DNA of 61,516 bases, from contig CAILZB010000011.1 in NCBI GenBank assembly GCA_903838565.1, positions 1 through 61,516 on the forward strand, given 5' to 3'. Source of the stretch: an uncultured beta proteobacterium (GTDB lineage: Bacteria > Pseudomonadota > Gammaproteobacteria > Burkholderiales > Burkholderiaceae_C). Below are positions 45,138-55,696 of the stretch, one piece after another (position 1 is the stretch's first letter; each line of letters begins with the position of its first letter). The notes beneath the pieces were generated by a model that searched no databases, had not been told where the DNA came from, and saw only the letters and a program-made list of their open reading frames with translations. Position numbers and translations under genes: made by a program.

Positions 45138-45279
45138 AGCCTGCATTGTAGAAAGGCCGGCCATGGCCGCTGCAGTCACCGCCGTTCAATTCACCTCGCT
45201 GCGCCCGGTTTTCTATCTTTTTGCTAGCAAGGAAGCGGCGCCAGAAGACGCTCGCACCTGATTCCAAATAAAAAGGAAA

Positions 45280-47121
45280 CTATTTGCGCGCCGGCGGCAG
45301 ATCGGTGCAACTTCCGTGCGCCACTTCCGCCGCCATGCCGATGCTCTCGCCCAGCGTGGGATGCGGGTGGATGGTCTTGCCAATGTCGATGGCGTCCGCG
45401 CCCATCTCGATCGCCAGCGCGATCTCGCCGATCATGTCGCCGGCGTGCGTGCCGACCATGCCGCCGCCCAGGATCTTGCCGTGGCCATGGGCCTCTTCCG
45501 AGTCGTCAAACAGCAGCTTAGTGAAGCCTTCGTCACGGCCATTGGCGATGGCGCGGCCGGAGGCATTCCAGGGGAACAGGCCCTTCTTCACCTTGATGCC
45601 CTGCGCCTTGGCCTGGTCTTCGGTGAGTCCCACCCAGGCCACCTCGGGGTCGGTATAGGCCACGCTCGGAATGACGCGCGCATTGAAGGCGGCGCTGGCC
45701 AGTTTCGCGTTGCCTTGCAATTCGCCGGCGATCACTTCGGCCGCCACATGCGCTTCATGCACCGCCTTGTGCGCCAGCATGGGCTGGCCCACGATGTCGC
45801 CGATGGCAAAGATGTGCGACACGTTGGTGCGCATCTGGATGTCCACCGGGATGAAGCCACGATCGGTGACCGTGACGCCGGCCTTGTCGGCGGCGATTTT
45901 CTTGCCGTTGGGCGTGCGGCCCACGGCCTGCAGTACAAGGTCGTAGGTCTGCGGTGCGGGCGCCGTGCCGCCCTCCTCCGCTGCGGCAAATGTGACCTCG
46001 ATGCCCGCAGGTGTGGCCTTGGCGCCCACCGTCTTGGTCTTGAGCATGATGTTGTCAAAGCGCGGCGCGTTCATCTTTTGCCACACCTTCACCAGGTCGC
46101 GGTCCGCGCCCTGCATCAGTCCATCCAACATCTCGACCACGTCCAGGCGCGCGCCCAGCGTGCTGTACACCGTGCCCATTTCCAGGCCAATGATGCCGCC
46201 ACCCAGGATCAGCATGCGTTTGGGAACTTCCTTCAGGGCCAAGGCGCCGGTGCTGTCAACGACACGCGGATCTTCCGGCATGAAGGGCAGGCGCACAGCC
46301 TGAGAGCCCGCCGCGATGATGGCCTTCTTGAAGGCGATGGTCTGCGTCTTGCCGGTCTTTTCCTGCGCCGTACCGGTGGTTTCCTCCACCTGCACGTGAT
46401 TCGCGCCGACGAAGGCGCCGTAGCCGCGCACCACCGTCACCTTGCGCATCTTGGCCATCGCAGCCAATCCGCCCGTGAGCTTGTTCACGACCTTTTCCTT
46501 GTGGCCGCGCAGCGTGTCGACGTTCACCTTGGGCGCGCCAAAGTCCACGCCGAGCGCGGCCATGTGGCTCACCTCGTCCATCACCGCGGCCACGTGCAGC
46601 AGCGCTTTGGATGGAATGCAACCGACGTTCAGGCACACGCCGCCGAGCGACGCGTAGCGTTCCACCAGCACCACTTTCAGACCCAGATCGGCCGCGCGGA
46701 AGGCGGCGGAATAGCCGCCCGGACCTGCGCCAAGAACCAGCAGGTCACACTCCAGATCGACGCTGCCGGCATAGCTGGACGCTGTAGGCGCAGGTGCGGC
46801 AACGGCAGGCGCAGCCACAGCTGCGGCTGGAGCAGGGGCTGGGGCCGCAGGTGCTGCGGCAGGCGCAGCAGCGACGCCGGCTTCGCTGCTTTCCAGCAGC
46901 AAGACCAGGGAACCTTCCTTGACTTTGTCGCCGAGCTTGATTTTCAATTCCTTCACCACGCCGGCGTGCGACGAGGGGATTTCCATGGAGGCCTTGTCGC
47001 TCTCCACTGTGATCAGGCTCTGCTCGGCCTTGATGCTGTCACCGGGTTTGACCAGCAACTCGATGACGGTGACTTCGGCGAAATCGCCAATGTCGGGGAC
47101 CTTGATTTCAATGGTGGCCAT
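45280..47121 (-). CDS. lpdA: Dihydrolipoyl dehydrogenase with N-terminal lipoyl domain (PDH E3)
   Basis: E3 of the pyruvate dehydrogenase complex; reoxidises lipoamide with FAD and NAD. 613 residues, longer than plain E3 (about 475) because residues 1-80 are a lipoyl domain with K43 in [13 protein letters not shown], followed by an Ala/Pro linker. The FAD site is [13 protein letters not shown], the redox disulfide [16 protein letters not shown], and the C-terminal His is in [11 protein letters not shown]. The N-terminal lipoyl domain is typical of Neisseria and Burkholderiales E3. Last of aceE-aceF-lpdA, 162 bases after aceF, with its own SD (GGAG). Confidence 0.96.
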   Translation of the reverse strand: MATIEIKVPDIGDFAEVTVIELLVKPGDSIKAEQSLITVESDKASMEIPSSHAGVVKELKIKLGDKVKEGSLVLLLESSEAGVAAAPAAAPAAPAPAPAAAVAAPAVAAPAPTASSYAGSVDLECDLLVLGAGPGGYSAAFRAADLGLKVVLVERYASLGGVCLNVGCIPSKALLHVAAVMDEVSHMAALGVDFGAPKVNVDTLRGHKEKVVNKLTGGLAAMAKMRKVTVVRGYGAFVGANHVQVEETTGTAQEKTGKTQTIAFKKAIIAAGSQAVRLPFMPEDPRVVDSTGALALKEVPKRMLILGGGIIGLEMGTVYSTLGARLDVVEMLDGLMQGADRDLVKVWQKMNAPRFDNIMLKTKTVGAKATPAGIEVTFAAAEEGGTAPAPQTYDLVLQAVGRTPNGKKIAADKAGVTVTDRGFIPVDIQMRTNVSHIFAIGDIVGQPMLAHKAVHEAHVAAEVIAGELQGNAKLASAAFNARVIPSVAYTDPEVAWVGLTEDQAKAQGIKVKKGLFPWNASGRAIANGRDEGFTKLLFDDSEEAHGHGKILGGGMVGTHAGDMIGEIALAIEMGADAIDIGKTIHPHPTLGESIGMAAEVAHGSCTDLPPARK

Positions 47122-47283
47122 GGGATATATCTCCAGCTTTATCGTTCGTTTTTTCGATGCATTGGCAATCTGCGGGGACCCGGATTCGAAAGTTCGTTGT
47201 CAGGCTAGGCGCGGCGGCGCAGACAGTGCTGACGCGCACGGCAAGCCGCCGCAACGACGCATGGCGACGAAATCTCGGATCCA

Positions 47284-48618
47284 TCAGAGCAGCACGCGGC
47301 GGAAGTCCGCGAGTATCTGCCCCAGATACACATTGAAGCGCGCCGCACCCGCGCCGTCGATCACGCGGTGGTCCCAAGTCAGGCTCAGCGGCAGCATGAG
47401 GCGCGGCACGAAGGCCTTGCCGTCCCAGACCGGTTCCATGCTGGACTTGCACACGCCCAGGATCGCCACTTCGGGCGCGTTGATGATGGGCGTGAAATAG
47501 CGCCCGCCGATGCCGCCCAGCGACGAGATCGTGAAGCCCGCGCCGGTCATCTCCGCCGGGCTGAGCTTGCCTTCGCGCGCCTTCTTCGCCAGCTCGCCCA
47601 TCTCCTGCGAAATCTGGAAGATGCCTTTCTTGTCGGCGTCCCGGATCACCGGCACCATCAGACCGTTGGGCGTGTCGGCGGCAAAGCCGATGTGGACGTA
47701 CTGCTTGTACACCAGCTGGTCGCCGTCGATCGAGGCGTTGAACTCCGGGAATTTCTTCAGTGCCGCCACGCAGGCCTTGATCAGGAAGGCGAGCATCGTC
47801 ACCTTGATGCCGCTCTTCTCGTTTTCCTTGTTGGTGGAGACGCGGAAGGCTTCCAAATCCGTGATGTCGGCGTCGTCGTGATTCGTCACAGCCGGAATCA
47901 TGATGGCGTTGCGCAGCAGGTTGGCGCCGCTGATCTTCTTGATGCGGCTCAGATCCTTGCGCTCCACCGGACCGAACTTGGTGAAGTCCACCACCGGCCA
48001 GGGAATCAACCCCAATCCCGCACCCGATGCGCTGGCAGCGGGCGCCTGCGCCGCGATGGCCTGGGTCTTGACCGCGCCCGACATCACGCCCTGCGTGAAG
48101 CTCTGAATGTCCTTGTCGGTGATGCGGCCCTTGAGCCCCGTGCCTTTGACCTCGGCCAGCGGCACGCCGAGTTCGCGCGCGAACTTGCGCACGGACGGCG
48201 AGGCATGCGGCAGACCGGGCGTGAGCGTGGCGGGTGCGTGCGCGGGCACCGCAACTGCAGGAGCCGCAGCGACCGCGGCCGCTGCAGGCACAGCGACGGG
48301 TGCGGTCGGCACTGCGGCCGCCGGTGCTGCCGTCACAGGTGCAGCGGCGGCAGGCGCCGCTGTCACCGCAGCCGTCGCACCCGCCACGTCCAGCAGCGCC
48401 AGCAGATCACCGATGTTGAGCTTGTCGCCCAACTTGACCTTGAGCTCCTTGAGCACACCGGCGTGGCTGGAGGGAATCTCCATCGACGCCTTGTCCGACT
48501 CCACGGTGATGAGCGACTGCTCGGCCTTGACCGCGTCGCCGGGCTTGACCAGCACCTCGATCACGGTGACGTCCTTGAAGTCCCCAATGTCCGGGACCTT
48601 GATTTCTATGACTGCCAT
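47284..48618 (-). CDS. aceF: Pyruvate dehydrogenase E2, dihydrolipoyl acetyltransferase
   Basis: Core acetyltransferase of the PDH complex, 444 residues from ATG 48618 with GGAGAC upstream. A single lipoyl domain (K43 in [10 protein letters not shown]), an Ala/Pro/Val linker, an E3-binding domain (SPSVRKFARELGVPLAEVKG, about 155-190), and a catalytic domain ending with TWDHRVIDGAGAARF, which contains the active-site His and Asp. Escherichia coli has three lipoyl domains; one here is normal for the group. It is 28 bases after aceE. Confidence 0.96.
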   Translation of the reverse strand: MAVIEIKVPDIGDFKDVTVIEVLVKPGDAVKAEQSLITVESDKASMEIPSSHAGVLKELKVKLGDKLNIGDLLALLDVAGATAAVTAAPAAAAPVTAAPAAAVPTAPVAVPAAAAVAAAPAVAVPAHAPATLTPGLPHASPSVRKFARELGVPLAEVKGTGLKGRITDKDIQSFTQGVMSGAVKTQAIAAQAPAASASGAGLGLIPWPVVDFTKFGPVERKDLSRIKKISGANLLRNAIMIPAVTNHDDADITDLEAFRVSTNKENEKSGIKVTMLAFLIKACVAALKKFPEFNASIDGDQLVYKQYVHIGFAADTPNGLMVPVIRDADKKGIFQISQEMGELAKKAREGKLSPAEMTGAGFTISSLGGIGGRYFTPIINAPEVAILGVCKSSMEPVWDGKAFVPRLMLPLSLTWDHRVIDGAGAARFNVYLGQILADFRRVLL

Positions 48619-48646
48619 GTTCTTGTCTCCTGTGTTGCCGCGAATA

Positions 48647-51352
48647 TCACGCGTACAACGGGTTGATCTTGTCTGCCTGGATGCCGTACTTGGCAATCGC
48701 TTCGGCCACCTTCGCCACCGGCACCGTGCCTTCTTCGCTCAACGCCTTGAGTGCCGCGACCACGATGTAATGGCGATTAACCTCGAAGTGCTCGCGCAGC
48801 TTGGAGCGGAAGTCGCTGCGGCCAAAGCCGTCCGTGCCCAGCACCTTGTAGGTCCGGCCCTTGGGGATGAAGGAGCGGATCTGCTCGGCGTAGGCCTTCA
48901 TGTAGTCGGTCGAAGCCACCACCGGTCCGGTGTGCTTTTCCAGCTGTTGCGCGACGAAGGACAGACGCGGCGTGGCCAGCGGATGCAGCAGGTTGTAGCG
49001 CTCCGCGTCCTGGCCGTCGCGCGTGAGTTCATTGAAGCTGGGGCAGCTCCAGACGTTGGCCGCCACGCCCCAATCCTTCTCCAGCAGCTCCTGCGCTTCG
49101 ATGGACTCGCGCAGGATGGTGCCGCTGCCCAGCAGCTGCACGCGCGGCGTGAGCTTGGGACCGGGCTTGCACAGGTACATGCCCTTGAGGATCTGCTCTT
49201 CGGTGCCCGAAGTGAGGCCGGGCATGGCGTAGTTTTCGTTCAGCAGCGTGAGGTAGTAGTAGACGTTGTCCTGCTTCTCCACCATGCGCTTCAAGCCGTG
49301 GTGCAGGATCACGCCCACTTCGTGCGCGAACGTGGGATCGTAGGAGACGCAGTTCGGAATGGTGCCGGCCAGGATGTGGCTGTGACCGTCCTCGTGCTGC
49401 AGCCCTTCGCCGTTGAGCGTGGTGCGCCCGGAGGTGCCGCCCAGCAGGAAGCCGCGCGCCTGCATGTCGCCCGCGGCCCAGGCCAGGTCGCCGATGCGCT
49501 GGAAGCCGAACATCGAGTAGTAGACGTAGAACGGCAGCATGATGCGGTTGTTCGTGCTGTAGCTCGTAGCCGCGGCGATCCAGCTGGCCATGCCGCCAGC
49601 CTCGTTGATGCCTTCCTGCAGGATCTGCCCGGCCTTGTCTTCGCGGTAGTACATCACCTGGTCCTTGTCCACCGGCGTGTACTGCTGACCCGCAGGGTTG
49701 TAGATGCCGATCTGGCGGAACAGCCCTTCCATGCCGAAGGTGCGGGCCTCGTCCACCAGGATGGGAACCACGCGCGGGCCCAGCGCCTGGTCGCGCAGCA
49801 ACTGCGTCAGGAAGCGCACGTAGGCCTGGGTGGTGGAGATTTCGCGCCCAGGCGCCGTGGGTTCGATCACCGACTTGAAGGTCTCCAGCGACGGCACCGT
49901 GAAGCTCTCGTCGGCCTTGGTGCGGCGGTGCGGCAGGTAGCCGCCCAGCGCTTGACGCCGCTCGTGCAGGTAGCGCATCTCGGGCGTGTCGTCAGCGGGC
50001 TTGTAGAACGGAATCTCGGCCAGCTGGCTGTCCGGAATCGGGATGTTGAAGCGGTCGCGGAAGATCTTGATGTCTTCGTCGGTGAGCTTCTTCGTCTGGT
50101 GCACGTTGTTCTTGCCCTCGCCCGACTTGCCCATGCCAAAACCTTTCACGGTCTTGATCAGCAGCACCGTCGGCTGGCCCTTGTGGTTCACCGCCTTGTG
50201 GTAGGCCGCATACACCTTTTGCGGGTCGTGACCGCCGCGACGCAGGTTCCAGATATCGTCGTCGCTCATGTTGGCGACCATCGCCGCGGTGCGCGGGTCC
50301 TTGCCGAAGAAATGCTCGCGCACGTAGGCGCCGTCGTTGGCCTTGAAGGACTGGTAGTCGCCGTCCAGCGTGTCCATCATCAGCTTGCGCAGCGCGCCGT
50401 CCTTGTCGCGCGCCAGCAACGCGTCCCAGTTGCTGCCCCACAGCAGTTTGATCACGTTCCAGCCCGAACCGCGGAACTCACCTTCGAGCTCCTGCACGAT
50501 CTTGCTGTTGCCGCGCACCGGGCCGTCCAGGCGCTGCAGGTTGCAGTTCACGACGAACACCAGGTTGTCCAGGTTTTCGCGCGCGGCCAGACCGATCGCG
50601 CCCAGGCTTTCCACCTCGTCCATTTCGCCGTCACCGCAGAACACCCAGACCTTGCGGTTCTCGGTGTTGGCGATGCCGCGCGCGTGCAGGTATTTCAGGA
50701 ACCGCGCCTGGTAGATCGCCATCAGCGGGCCCAGGCCCATCGAGACCGTGGGGAACTGCCAGAAATTCGGCATCAATTTCGGATGCGGGTAGCTCGACAG
50801 ACCCTTGCCGTCGACCTCCTGGCGGAAGTTGAGCAACTGCTCTTCGCTCAGACGCCCTTCCATGTAGGCGCGTGCGTACACGCCCGGCGCCACGTGGCCC
50901 TGGATGTAGAGGCAGTCGCCGCCATGGTTCTCGCTTTCCGCGTGCCAGAAGTGGTTGAAGCCGGCGCCGAACATGTGGGCCAGGGAGGCAAATGACCCGA
51001 TGTGGCCGCCCAGGTCGCCGCCGTCCACCGGGTGATGGCGGTTCGCCTTGACCACCATCGCCATCGCGTTCCAGCGCATGTAGGCGCGCAGGCGCTCCTC
51101 CATCTCGATGTTGCCGGGGCAGCGTTCTTCGTCGTCGGTGGCAATCGTGTTCACGTAGGCGGTGTTGGCCGAGAACGGCATGTCGATGCTGCTCTGGCGC
51201 GCGTGGTCGATCAACTGCTCCAGCAGGAAATGCGCGCGCTCTGGACCCTCGCTTTGAATCACGGCGGACAGCGCGTCCATCCATTCACGGGTTTCCACGG
51301 TGTCTGCGTCGCGTGCGGCGACCGAGGTGCTGTCTTGGGTCTGTTCTGCCAT
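48647..51352 (-). CDS. aceE: Pyruvate dehydrogenase E1 (homodimeric)
   Basis: Thiamine diphosphate-dependent pyruvate decarboxylase of the PDH complex, 901 residues from ATG 51352 (MAEQTQDSTSV); the upstream extension to 51454 has no family match. The ThDP/Mg motif GDGEMDEVES continues to NCNLQRLDGPV. Other marks are GGHIGSFASLAHM and a C-terminal FGRSDFRSKLREHFEV. First gene of aceE-aceF-lpdA and divergent from a PAS sensor kinase across about 135 bases. Confidence 0.96.
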   Translation of the reverse strand: MAEQTQDSTSVAARDADTVETREWMDALSAVIQSEGPERAHFLLEQLIDHARQSSIDMPFSANTAYVNTIATDDEERCPGNIEMEERLRAYMRWNAMAMVVKANRHHPVDGGDLGGHIGSFASLAHMFGAGFNHFWHAESENHGGDCLYIQGHVAPGVYARAYMEGRLSEEQLLNFRQEVDGKGLSSYPHPKLMPNFWQFPTVSMGLGPLMAIYQARFLKYLHARGIANTENRKVWVFCGDGEMDEVESLGAIGLAARENLDNLVFVVNCNLQRLDGPVRGNSKIVQELEGEFRGSGWNVIKLLWGSNWDALLARDKDGALRKLMMDTLDGDYQSFKANDGAYVREHFFGKDPRTAAMVANMSDDDIWNLRRGGHDPQKVYAAYHKAVNHKGQPTVLLIKTVKGFGMGKSGEGKNNVHQTKKLTDEDIKIFRDRFNIPIPDSQLAEIPFYKPADDTPEMRYLHERRQALGGYLPHRRTKADESFTVPSLETFKSVIEPTAPGREISTTQAYVRFLTQLLRDQALGPRVVPILVDEARTFGMEGLFRQIGIYNPAGQQYTPVDKDQVMYYREDKAGQILQEGINEAGGMASWIAAATSYSTNNRIMLPFYVYYSMFGFQRIGDLAWAAGDMQARGFLLGGTSGRTTLNGEGLQHEDGHSHILAGTIPNCVSYDPTFAHEVGVILHHGLKRMVEKQDNVYYYLTLLNENYAMPGLTSGTEEQILKGMYLCKPGPKLTPRVQLLGSGTILRESIEAQELLEKDWGVAANVWSCPSFNELTRDGQDAERYNLLHPLATPRLSFVAQQLEKHTGPVVASTDYMKAYAEQIRSFIPKGRTYKVLGTDGFGRSDFRSKLREHFEVNRHYIVVAALKALSEEGTVPVAKVAEAIAKYGIQADKINPLYA

Positions 51353-51486
51353 GCCTGTCTCCTGTTGATGTGTAGCGGCGAAATCTCGCGCTGCCCGCAA
51401 TTGTGCAGGCATGGGGAGTTTCTCATATTTTTCGATAATTTCAAATAGCGCCATTCGATTTCATATAGTGAAGTTTTTGAAGGCAA
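51353..51486. promoter_or_regulatory. Divergent control region aceE / sensor kinase
   Basis: AT-rich gap between two divergent starts. It contains an imperfect direct repeat, TTCGATAATTTCAAATAG (51431-51448) and TTCGATTTCATATAG (51454-51468), which could bind a regulator of aceE or of the kinase. Promoters cannot be placed with confidence. Confidence 0.35.
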
Positions 51487-54087
51487 GTGCTCGACTGGCA
51501 TTGCGTGCAAAATGCAGGGCCCGTGGATACCCCTGCCCTGCCCCCGATTGAACGTCGCCGCCTCGCCTCGGCGCCACGGCCCAACCGCGCCTGGGAGCGC
51601 TGGTGGCGCGCCCAGCCAGCGCAGCAGCAGGATCGCTTTGCCATGCTCGCGCCGCTGGCTGCGGTGCTGTTGTTCCTGGCCGCTGTCGTCGCCGCCTTCG
51701 CGTATTTGCGCTTTGAGGAAATAGAGCGCGAGCAGGAAGCGCTGCAGCGCGACGTGGAGTATTCGCAGCAGCAAATCCGCCTGCGCCTGCTGGAACGCCA
51801 GGAACAGCTGATGCGGGTGGCGCGTGACGTGTCCAACAAGGAAGTGGACACGGAAGAATTCGTGGCCCAGGCGGAAACGCTGGTGAGCCAGTACCCCGAG
51901 CTGCTGTCGGTGTCGTGGATCAACGCGAAGGCCCGGGTCGTGGCCAGCTATGCCGCGCCCAGCGTGTCGGGCAGCCAGCTGCGTGTAGCCGGCGAAAAAC
52001 TCACGATGGGAAGCGAGACCGAATCCACCTTCAGCCTGGCCCGGGACCTGGGTCAACCCGTCTATGCCCTGCCGACGGCGAGCGGCGCAGCGCCGTCAGC
52101 ACTGCAACTGCACAGCCCCTTGTCGCATCGCGGCCAGTTTGCGGGCGCCATCCTGGCCGAGTATTCGGTCGACGGGTTGCTGCGCTATGGCCTGTCTTCG
52201 GAGACCTCGGCCAAATACGCCGTGGCGCTGCTCGACGCCCAGGGCCGGGTGCTGGCAGGAAGCGCGTTGACGACGCTCCCGGCGGGCTCGCGGCTGCTTC
52301 CCTGGGCGGCCCGCAGCAACAGCTATGAAGTGCCGGTCTCGCCGGTAGGCAACGGACTGATGCTGCGCGCGCAAAGCTACCGCACGTCGCTGGGCGTGAT
52401 CGGCGGCGGGCTGTTCTGGCTGGTGTGCACCTTGAGCGCGATGACCGCATGGATGCTGATTGCCAACTGGCGCCATACGCGCCGGCGCATGCGCGCCCAG
52501 CAGGATCTTGTGACCGAAATGAATTTTCGCCGCGCCATGGAGAACTCCATGCTCACCGGCATGCGGGTGATGGACCTGCAGGGCCGGATCACCTACGTCA
52601 ACATGGCCTTTTGCCAGATGACCGGCTGGCCGCAGGAAGCGCTCGTGGGCTGCACTGCGCCCTTTCCCTATTGGCCCGAGGCCGACCGGGAAAAGCTCAC
52701 GCACAACCTGCATTCCATGATCAGCGGCAAGACGGCGGCCAGCGGCCAGCGCCTGCGGGTGCAGCGGCGCGACGGCACGCTGTTCGACGCGCGCATGTAC
52801 GTGTCGCCGCTGATCGACGCGCTGGGCGTGCAGACCGGTTGGCTCACGTCCATGACCGACATCACCGAGCCGAATCGCATCCGGGACCAGCTCTCGGCGT
52901 CGCACGAGCGCTTCACGGCGGTGCTGGAAGCGCTCGATGCCTCGGTGTCGGTGGCGCCGCTGGGAAGCCACGAGCTGCTGTTTGCCAACAAGATGTACCG
53001 ACTCTGGTTTGGTTCCGACACCGTGGGGCACATGGAACTGGTGGCGCAGGCAGGCGTTCCGACCCAGCCAGAGAATGACGAGTCGCAGGACGAGGTCGAC
53101 TCGCTGGCCGGCTTGCCCACGGACTCGCTCACCGACGACCAGACCGAGAACGCGGAAATCTATGTTGCCAAGATCGGCAAATGGCTGGAGGTGCGATCGC
53201 GCTATCTGACCTGGGTCGATGGGCGTCTGGCGCAGATGGTGATCGCCACCGACATCACGCCGCGACGCCAGGCCGAGGCGCTTTCTGCGGCGCAGGCCGA
53301 ACGCGCGCAGTCGGCCAGCCGGCTCATCACCATGGGCGAGATGGCGTCGAGCGTGGCGCACGAGCTGAACCAGCCGCTGACCGCGATTTCCAACTACTGC
53401 AACGGCATGGTGTCGCGCATTCGGGACAACAAAATCTCCGAGGAGGAACTGCTGGGCGCGCTGGAAAAGACCGCGCGCCAGGCGCAGCGCGCCGGTCAGA
53501 TCATTGCGCGCATCAAGTCGTTCGTGAAACGCAGCGAACCCAACCGCACGCTGTCGGACGTGCACGCCATGGTGGACGAGGCGGTGGAACTGGCCGAGAT
53601 CGAACTGCGCCGGCGCAACGTGCGGCTGAGCCACTACGTCGCAGCGCGCCTGCCGCAATTGCTGGTGGACCCGATCCTGGTGGAGCAGGTGCTGGTGAAC
53701 CTGCTGAAGAATGCGGCGGAAGCCATCGACCATGCGCAGCGCCCCACGGAACAGCGCAGCGTCGAATTGCGCGTCGTCCCCAAACGGATCGAGCAGCAGG
53801 AAGTGATCGAATTCTCTGTGCTGGATTCGGGCCAGGGACTGGCGCCGGAGATCATGGAGCGCGTGTACGAGGCATTCTTCTCGACCAAGGCCGAAGGCAT
53901 GGGGATCGGACTCAACCTGTGCCGCAGCATCGTCGAGTCGCACCAGGGGCGGATGCTGGCGGAGAACATTTACAATGGGGCAGACGCGGTGGGCTGCCGT
54001 TTTTCCTTCTGGATTCCCTTGACGCCCGCCCCTGCAGCATCCAAAAACCCTGAACAACCTGGCAAAGCCACGGGAATACGCGCATGA
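51487..54087 (+). CDS. PAS-domain sensor histidine kinase
   Basis: Membrane sensor kinase, 866 residues from GTG 51487; GTG 51523 (VDTPALPPIERRR) is an equally possible start. First membrane helix about 52-72 (LAPLAAVLLFLAAVVAAFAY), a periplasmic sensing region, second helix about 300-325 (VIGGGLFWLVCTLSAMTAWM). Then a PAS domain (NSMLTGMRVMDLQGRITYVN), a second PAS-like domain, HisKA with SSVAHELNQPLTAISNYC (phospho-His near 625) and HATPase with NLLKNAAEAID and GMGIGLNLCRSIVESHQG. The stop overlaps the next gene by 4 bases. The ligand is unknown; the position beside aceE suggests a link to carbon or redox state (inference). Confidence 0.93.
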   Translation: MLDWHCVQNAGPVDTPALPPIERRRLASAPRPNRAWERWWRAQPAQQQDRFAMLAPLAAVLLFLAAVVAAFAYLRFEEIEREQEALQRDVEYSQQQIRLRLLERQEQLMRVARDVSNKEVDTEEFVAQAETLVSQYPELLSVSWINAKARVVASYAAPSVSGSQLRVAGEKLTMGSETESTFSLARDLGQPVYALPTASGAAPSALQLHSPLSHRGQFAGAILAEYSVDGLLRYGLSSETSAKYAVALLDAQGRVLAGSALTTLPAGSRLLPWAARSNSYEVPVSPVGNGLMLRAQSYRTSLGVIGGGLFWLVCTLSAMTAWMLIANWRHTRRRMRAQQDLVTEMNFRRAMENSMLTGMRVMDLQGRITYVNMAFCQMTGWPQEALVGCTAPFPYWPEADREKLTHNLHSMISGKTAASGQRLRVQRRDGTLFDARMYVSPLIDALGVQTGWLTSMTDITEPNRIRDQLSASHERFTAVLEALDASVSVAPLGSHELLFANKMYRLWFGSDTVGHMELVAQAGVPTQPENDESQDEVDSLAGLPTDSLTDDQTENAEIYVAKIGKWLEVRSRYLTWVDGRLAQMVIATDITPRRQAEALSAAQAERAQSASRLITMGEMASSVAHELNQPLTAISNYCNGMVSRIRDNKISEEELLGALEKTARQAQRAGQIIARIKSFVKRSEPNRTLSDVHAMVDEAVELAEIELRRRNVRLSHYVAARLPQLLVDPILVEQVLVNLLKNAAEAIDHAQRPTEQRSVELRVVPKRIEQQEVIEFSVLDSGQGLAPEIMERVYEAFFSTKAEGMGIGLNLCRSIVESHQGRMLAENIYNGADAVGCRFSFWIPLTPAPAASKNPEQPGKATGIRA

Positions 54088-54710
54088 CTTTCACTCCCAA
54101 AAAGGGCACGGTATATGTGGTCGACGACGACGAGGCCGTGCGCGATTCGCTGCAATGGTTACTCGAAGGCAAGGACTACCGGGTACGCTGTTTTGAATCG
54201 GCCGAAGCCTTCCTGAGCCGGCTCGACGCACGCGAAGTGGCCTGCCTGATCGCCGACATCCGCATGGGCGGAATGACCGGACTGGAGCTGCAGGACCGGC
54301 TGCTGGAGCGCAAGTCGCCCCTGCCCATCGTCTTCATCACGGGACACGGCGACGTGCCCATGGCGGTGGACGCGATGAAGAAGGGCGCGGTCGACTTCAT
54401 CCAGAAGCCGTTCAAGGAAGACGAGTTGCTGACCCTGGTAGTGCGCATGCTGGATCAGGCGCGCGACTCGTTCGCCGGACATGTACAGGCGGCCAGCCGC
54501 GATGCGCTGCTGTCCAAGCTGACGTCGCGCGAAGCCCAGGTGCTCGAGCGCATCGTCGCCGGACGCCTGAACAAGCAGATCGCCGACGATCTGGGCATCA
54601 GCATCAAGACCGTGGAGGCGCACCGCGCCAACATCATGGAAAAGCTCAACGCCAACACCGTGGCCGACCTGCTGAAGATTGCCCTGGGTCAGAACGCCGC
54701 CAAACCCTGA
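54084..54710 (+). CDS. FixJ/NarL-family response regulator
   Basis: Two-domain regulator, 208 residues. The receiver domain has VVDDDEAVRDSL, phosphoacceptor D58 in LIADIRMGGMTG, Thr in VFITGHGD and Lys in DFIQKPFKE. The C-terminal LuxR-type helix-turn-helix is LTSREAQVLERIVAGRLNKQ then GISIKTVEAHRANIMEKL. The FixJ-like receiver and HTH fit partnership with the overlapping PAS kinase. Targets unknown. A terminator follows. Confidence 0.95.
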   Translation: MTFTPKKGTVYVVDDDEAVRDSLQWLLEGKDYRVRCFESAEAFLSRLDAREVACLIADIRMGGMTGLELQDRLLERKSPLPIVFITGHGDVPMAVDAMKKGAVDFIQKPFKEDELLTLVVRMLDQARDSFAGHVQAASRDALLSKLTSREAQVLERIVAGRLNKQIADDLGISIKTVEAHRANIMEKLNANTVADLLKIALGQNAAKP

Positions 54711-54734
54711 TTTCGAATTACGCCTTTTTTCACC

Positions 54735-54765
54735 GCCCGTAGTCGCAGGACTTGCGGGCTTTTTT
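54735..54765 (+). terminator. Rho-independent terminator after response regulator
   Basis: GCCCG-T-AGTC / loop GCAG / GACT-TG-CGGGC followed by a run of six T (54760-54765). Closes the kinase/regulator operon before folD. Confidence 0.85.
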
Positions 54766-54782
54766 ACTTGTACTGCAACACC

Positions 54783-55640
54783 ATGACAGCTCAACTCATC
54801 GACGGCAACGCGCTCTCGCGCGAACTTCGCGCCCAGGTCGCACAACGCACTACCGCCCTCAAGCAGCATGGCGTCACGCCGGGCCTGGCGGTGATTCAGG
54901 TGGGCGAGAATCCGGCCAGCCAGGTCTATGTGCGCAACAAGGTCAGGGCCTGCGCGGACGCGGGCCTGCATTCGGTGCTGGAGCACTATCCCGCCAGCAT
55001 GACCGAGGCGCAATTGCTCGAGCGCATCGCGGCGCTGAACGCCGACGCGGCGATCCACGGCATCCTGGTGCAGTTGCCCGTGCCGGCGCACATTGATGCG
55101 CAAAAGGTCATCGAGGCGATCTCGCCGGCCAAGGACGTGGACGGTTTTCACGTCGTCAGCGCCGGCGCATTGATGACCGGCATGCCGGGCTTCCTGCCTT
55201 GCACACCCTACGGCTGCATGAAGATGCTCGAATCCATTGGCTACGAGCTGCGCGGCAAGCACGCCGTGGTGATCGGGCGCAGCAACATCGTGGGCAAACC
55301 CATGGCGCTGATGCTGATGCAAAAGAACGCCACCGTCACCGTGTGCCACAGCGCCACGCGGGACCTCAAAGCCTTCACGCTGCAGGCCGACGTGATCGTC
55401 GCCGCCGTGGGCAAGCGCAACGTGCTCACGGCCGACATGGTCAAACCCGGCGCGGTCGTGCTCGACGTGGGCATGAACCGCAACGACGAAGGCAAGCTGT
55501 GCGGCGACGTGGACTTCGCCGGCGTGAAAGACGTGGCCGGCTACATCACGCCGGTGCCCGGCGGCGTCGGGCCGATGACGATCACCATGCTGCTGGTCAA
55601 CACGCTGGAAGCGGCCGAACGCGCCGCGTCCTTGAAGTAG
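54783..55640 (+). CDS. folD: Bifunctional methylene-THF dehydrogenase/cyclohydrolase FolD
   Basis: Interconverts 5,10-methylene-THF and 10-formyl-THF with NADP. 285 residues from ATG 54783 ([11 protein letters not shown]); an ATG 15 bases earlier is possible. Motifs: [17 protein letters not shown] with the catalytic Tyr and Lys, [41 protein letters not shown] for the Rossmann nucleotide site, and the end [18 protein letters not shown]. Stands between a terminator and prlC. Confidence 0.96.
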   Translation: MTAQLIDGNALSRELRAQVAQRTTALKQHGVTPGLAVIQVGENPASQVYVRNKVRACADAGLHSVLEHYPASMTEAQLLERIAALNADAAIHGILVQLPVPAHIDAQKVIEAISPAKDVDGFHVVSAGALMTGMPGFLPCTPYGCMKMLESIGYELRGKHAVVIGRSNIVGKPMALMLMQKNATVTVCHSATRDLKAFTLQADVIVAAVGKRNVLTADMVKPGAVVLDVGMNRNDEGKLCGDVDFAGVKDVAGYITPVPGGVGPMTITMLLVNTLEAAERAASLK

Positions 55641-55696
55641 ATGGCGTTCGCCTCCACCTACGAAGCCCTGTTGCCATCAAGCGATTCGCCGACCCC

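Noticed and set aside
42195..45227. 1010-residue plus-strand open frame opposite dnaE
   Set aside because: Antisense shadow of a GC-rich gene; composition is His/Arg/Ala-rich without motifs, and dnaE on the other strand is unmistakable.
45316..47208. 630-residue plus-strand frame opposite lpdA
   Set aside because: Shadow frame without motifs; lpdA fully explains the region.
48107..50995. 962-residue plus-strand frame opposite aceE/aceF
   Set aside because: Shadow of the pyruvate dehydrogenase genes, typical of high GC3 coding DNA.
52096..54057. 653-residue minus-strand frame opposite the sensor kinase
   Set aside because: Shadow; kinase motifs lie on the plus strand.
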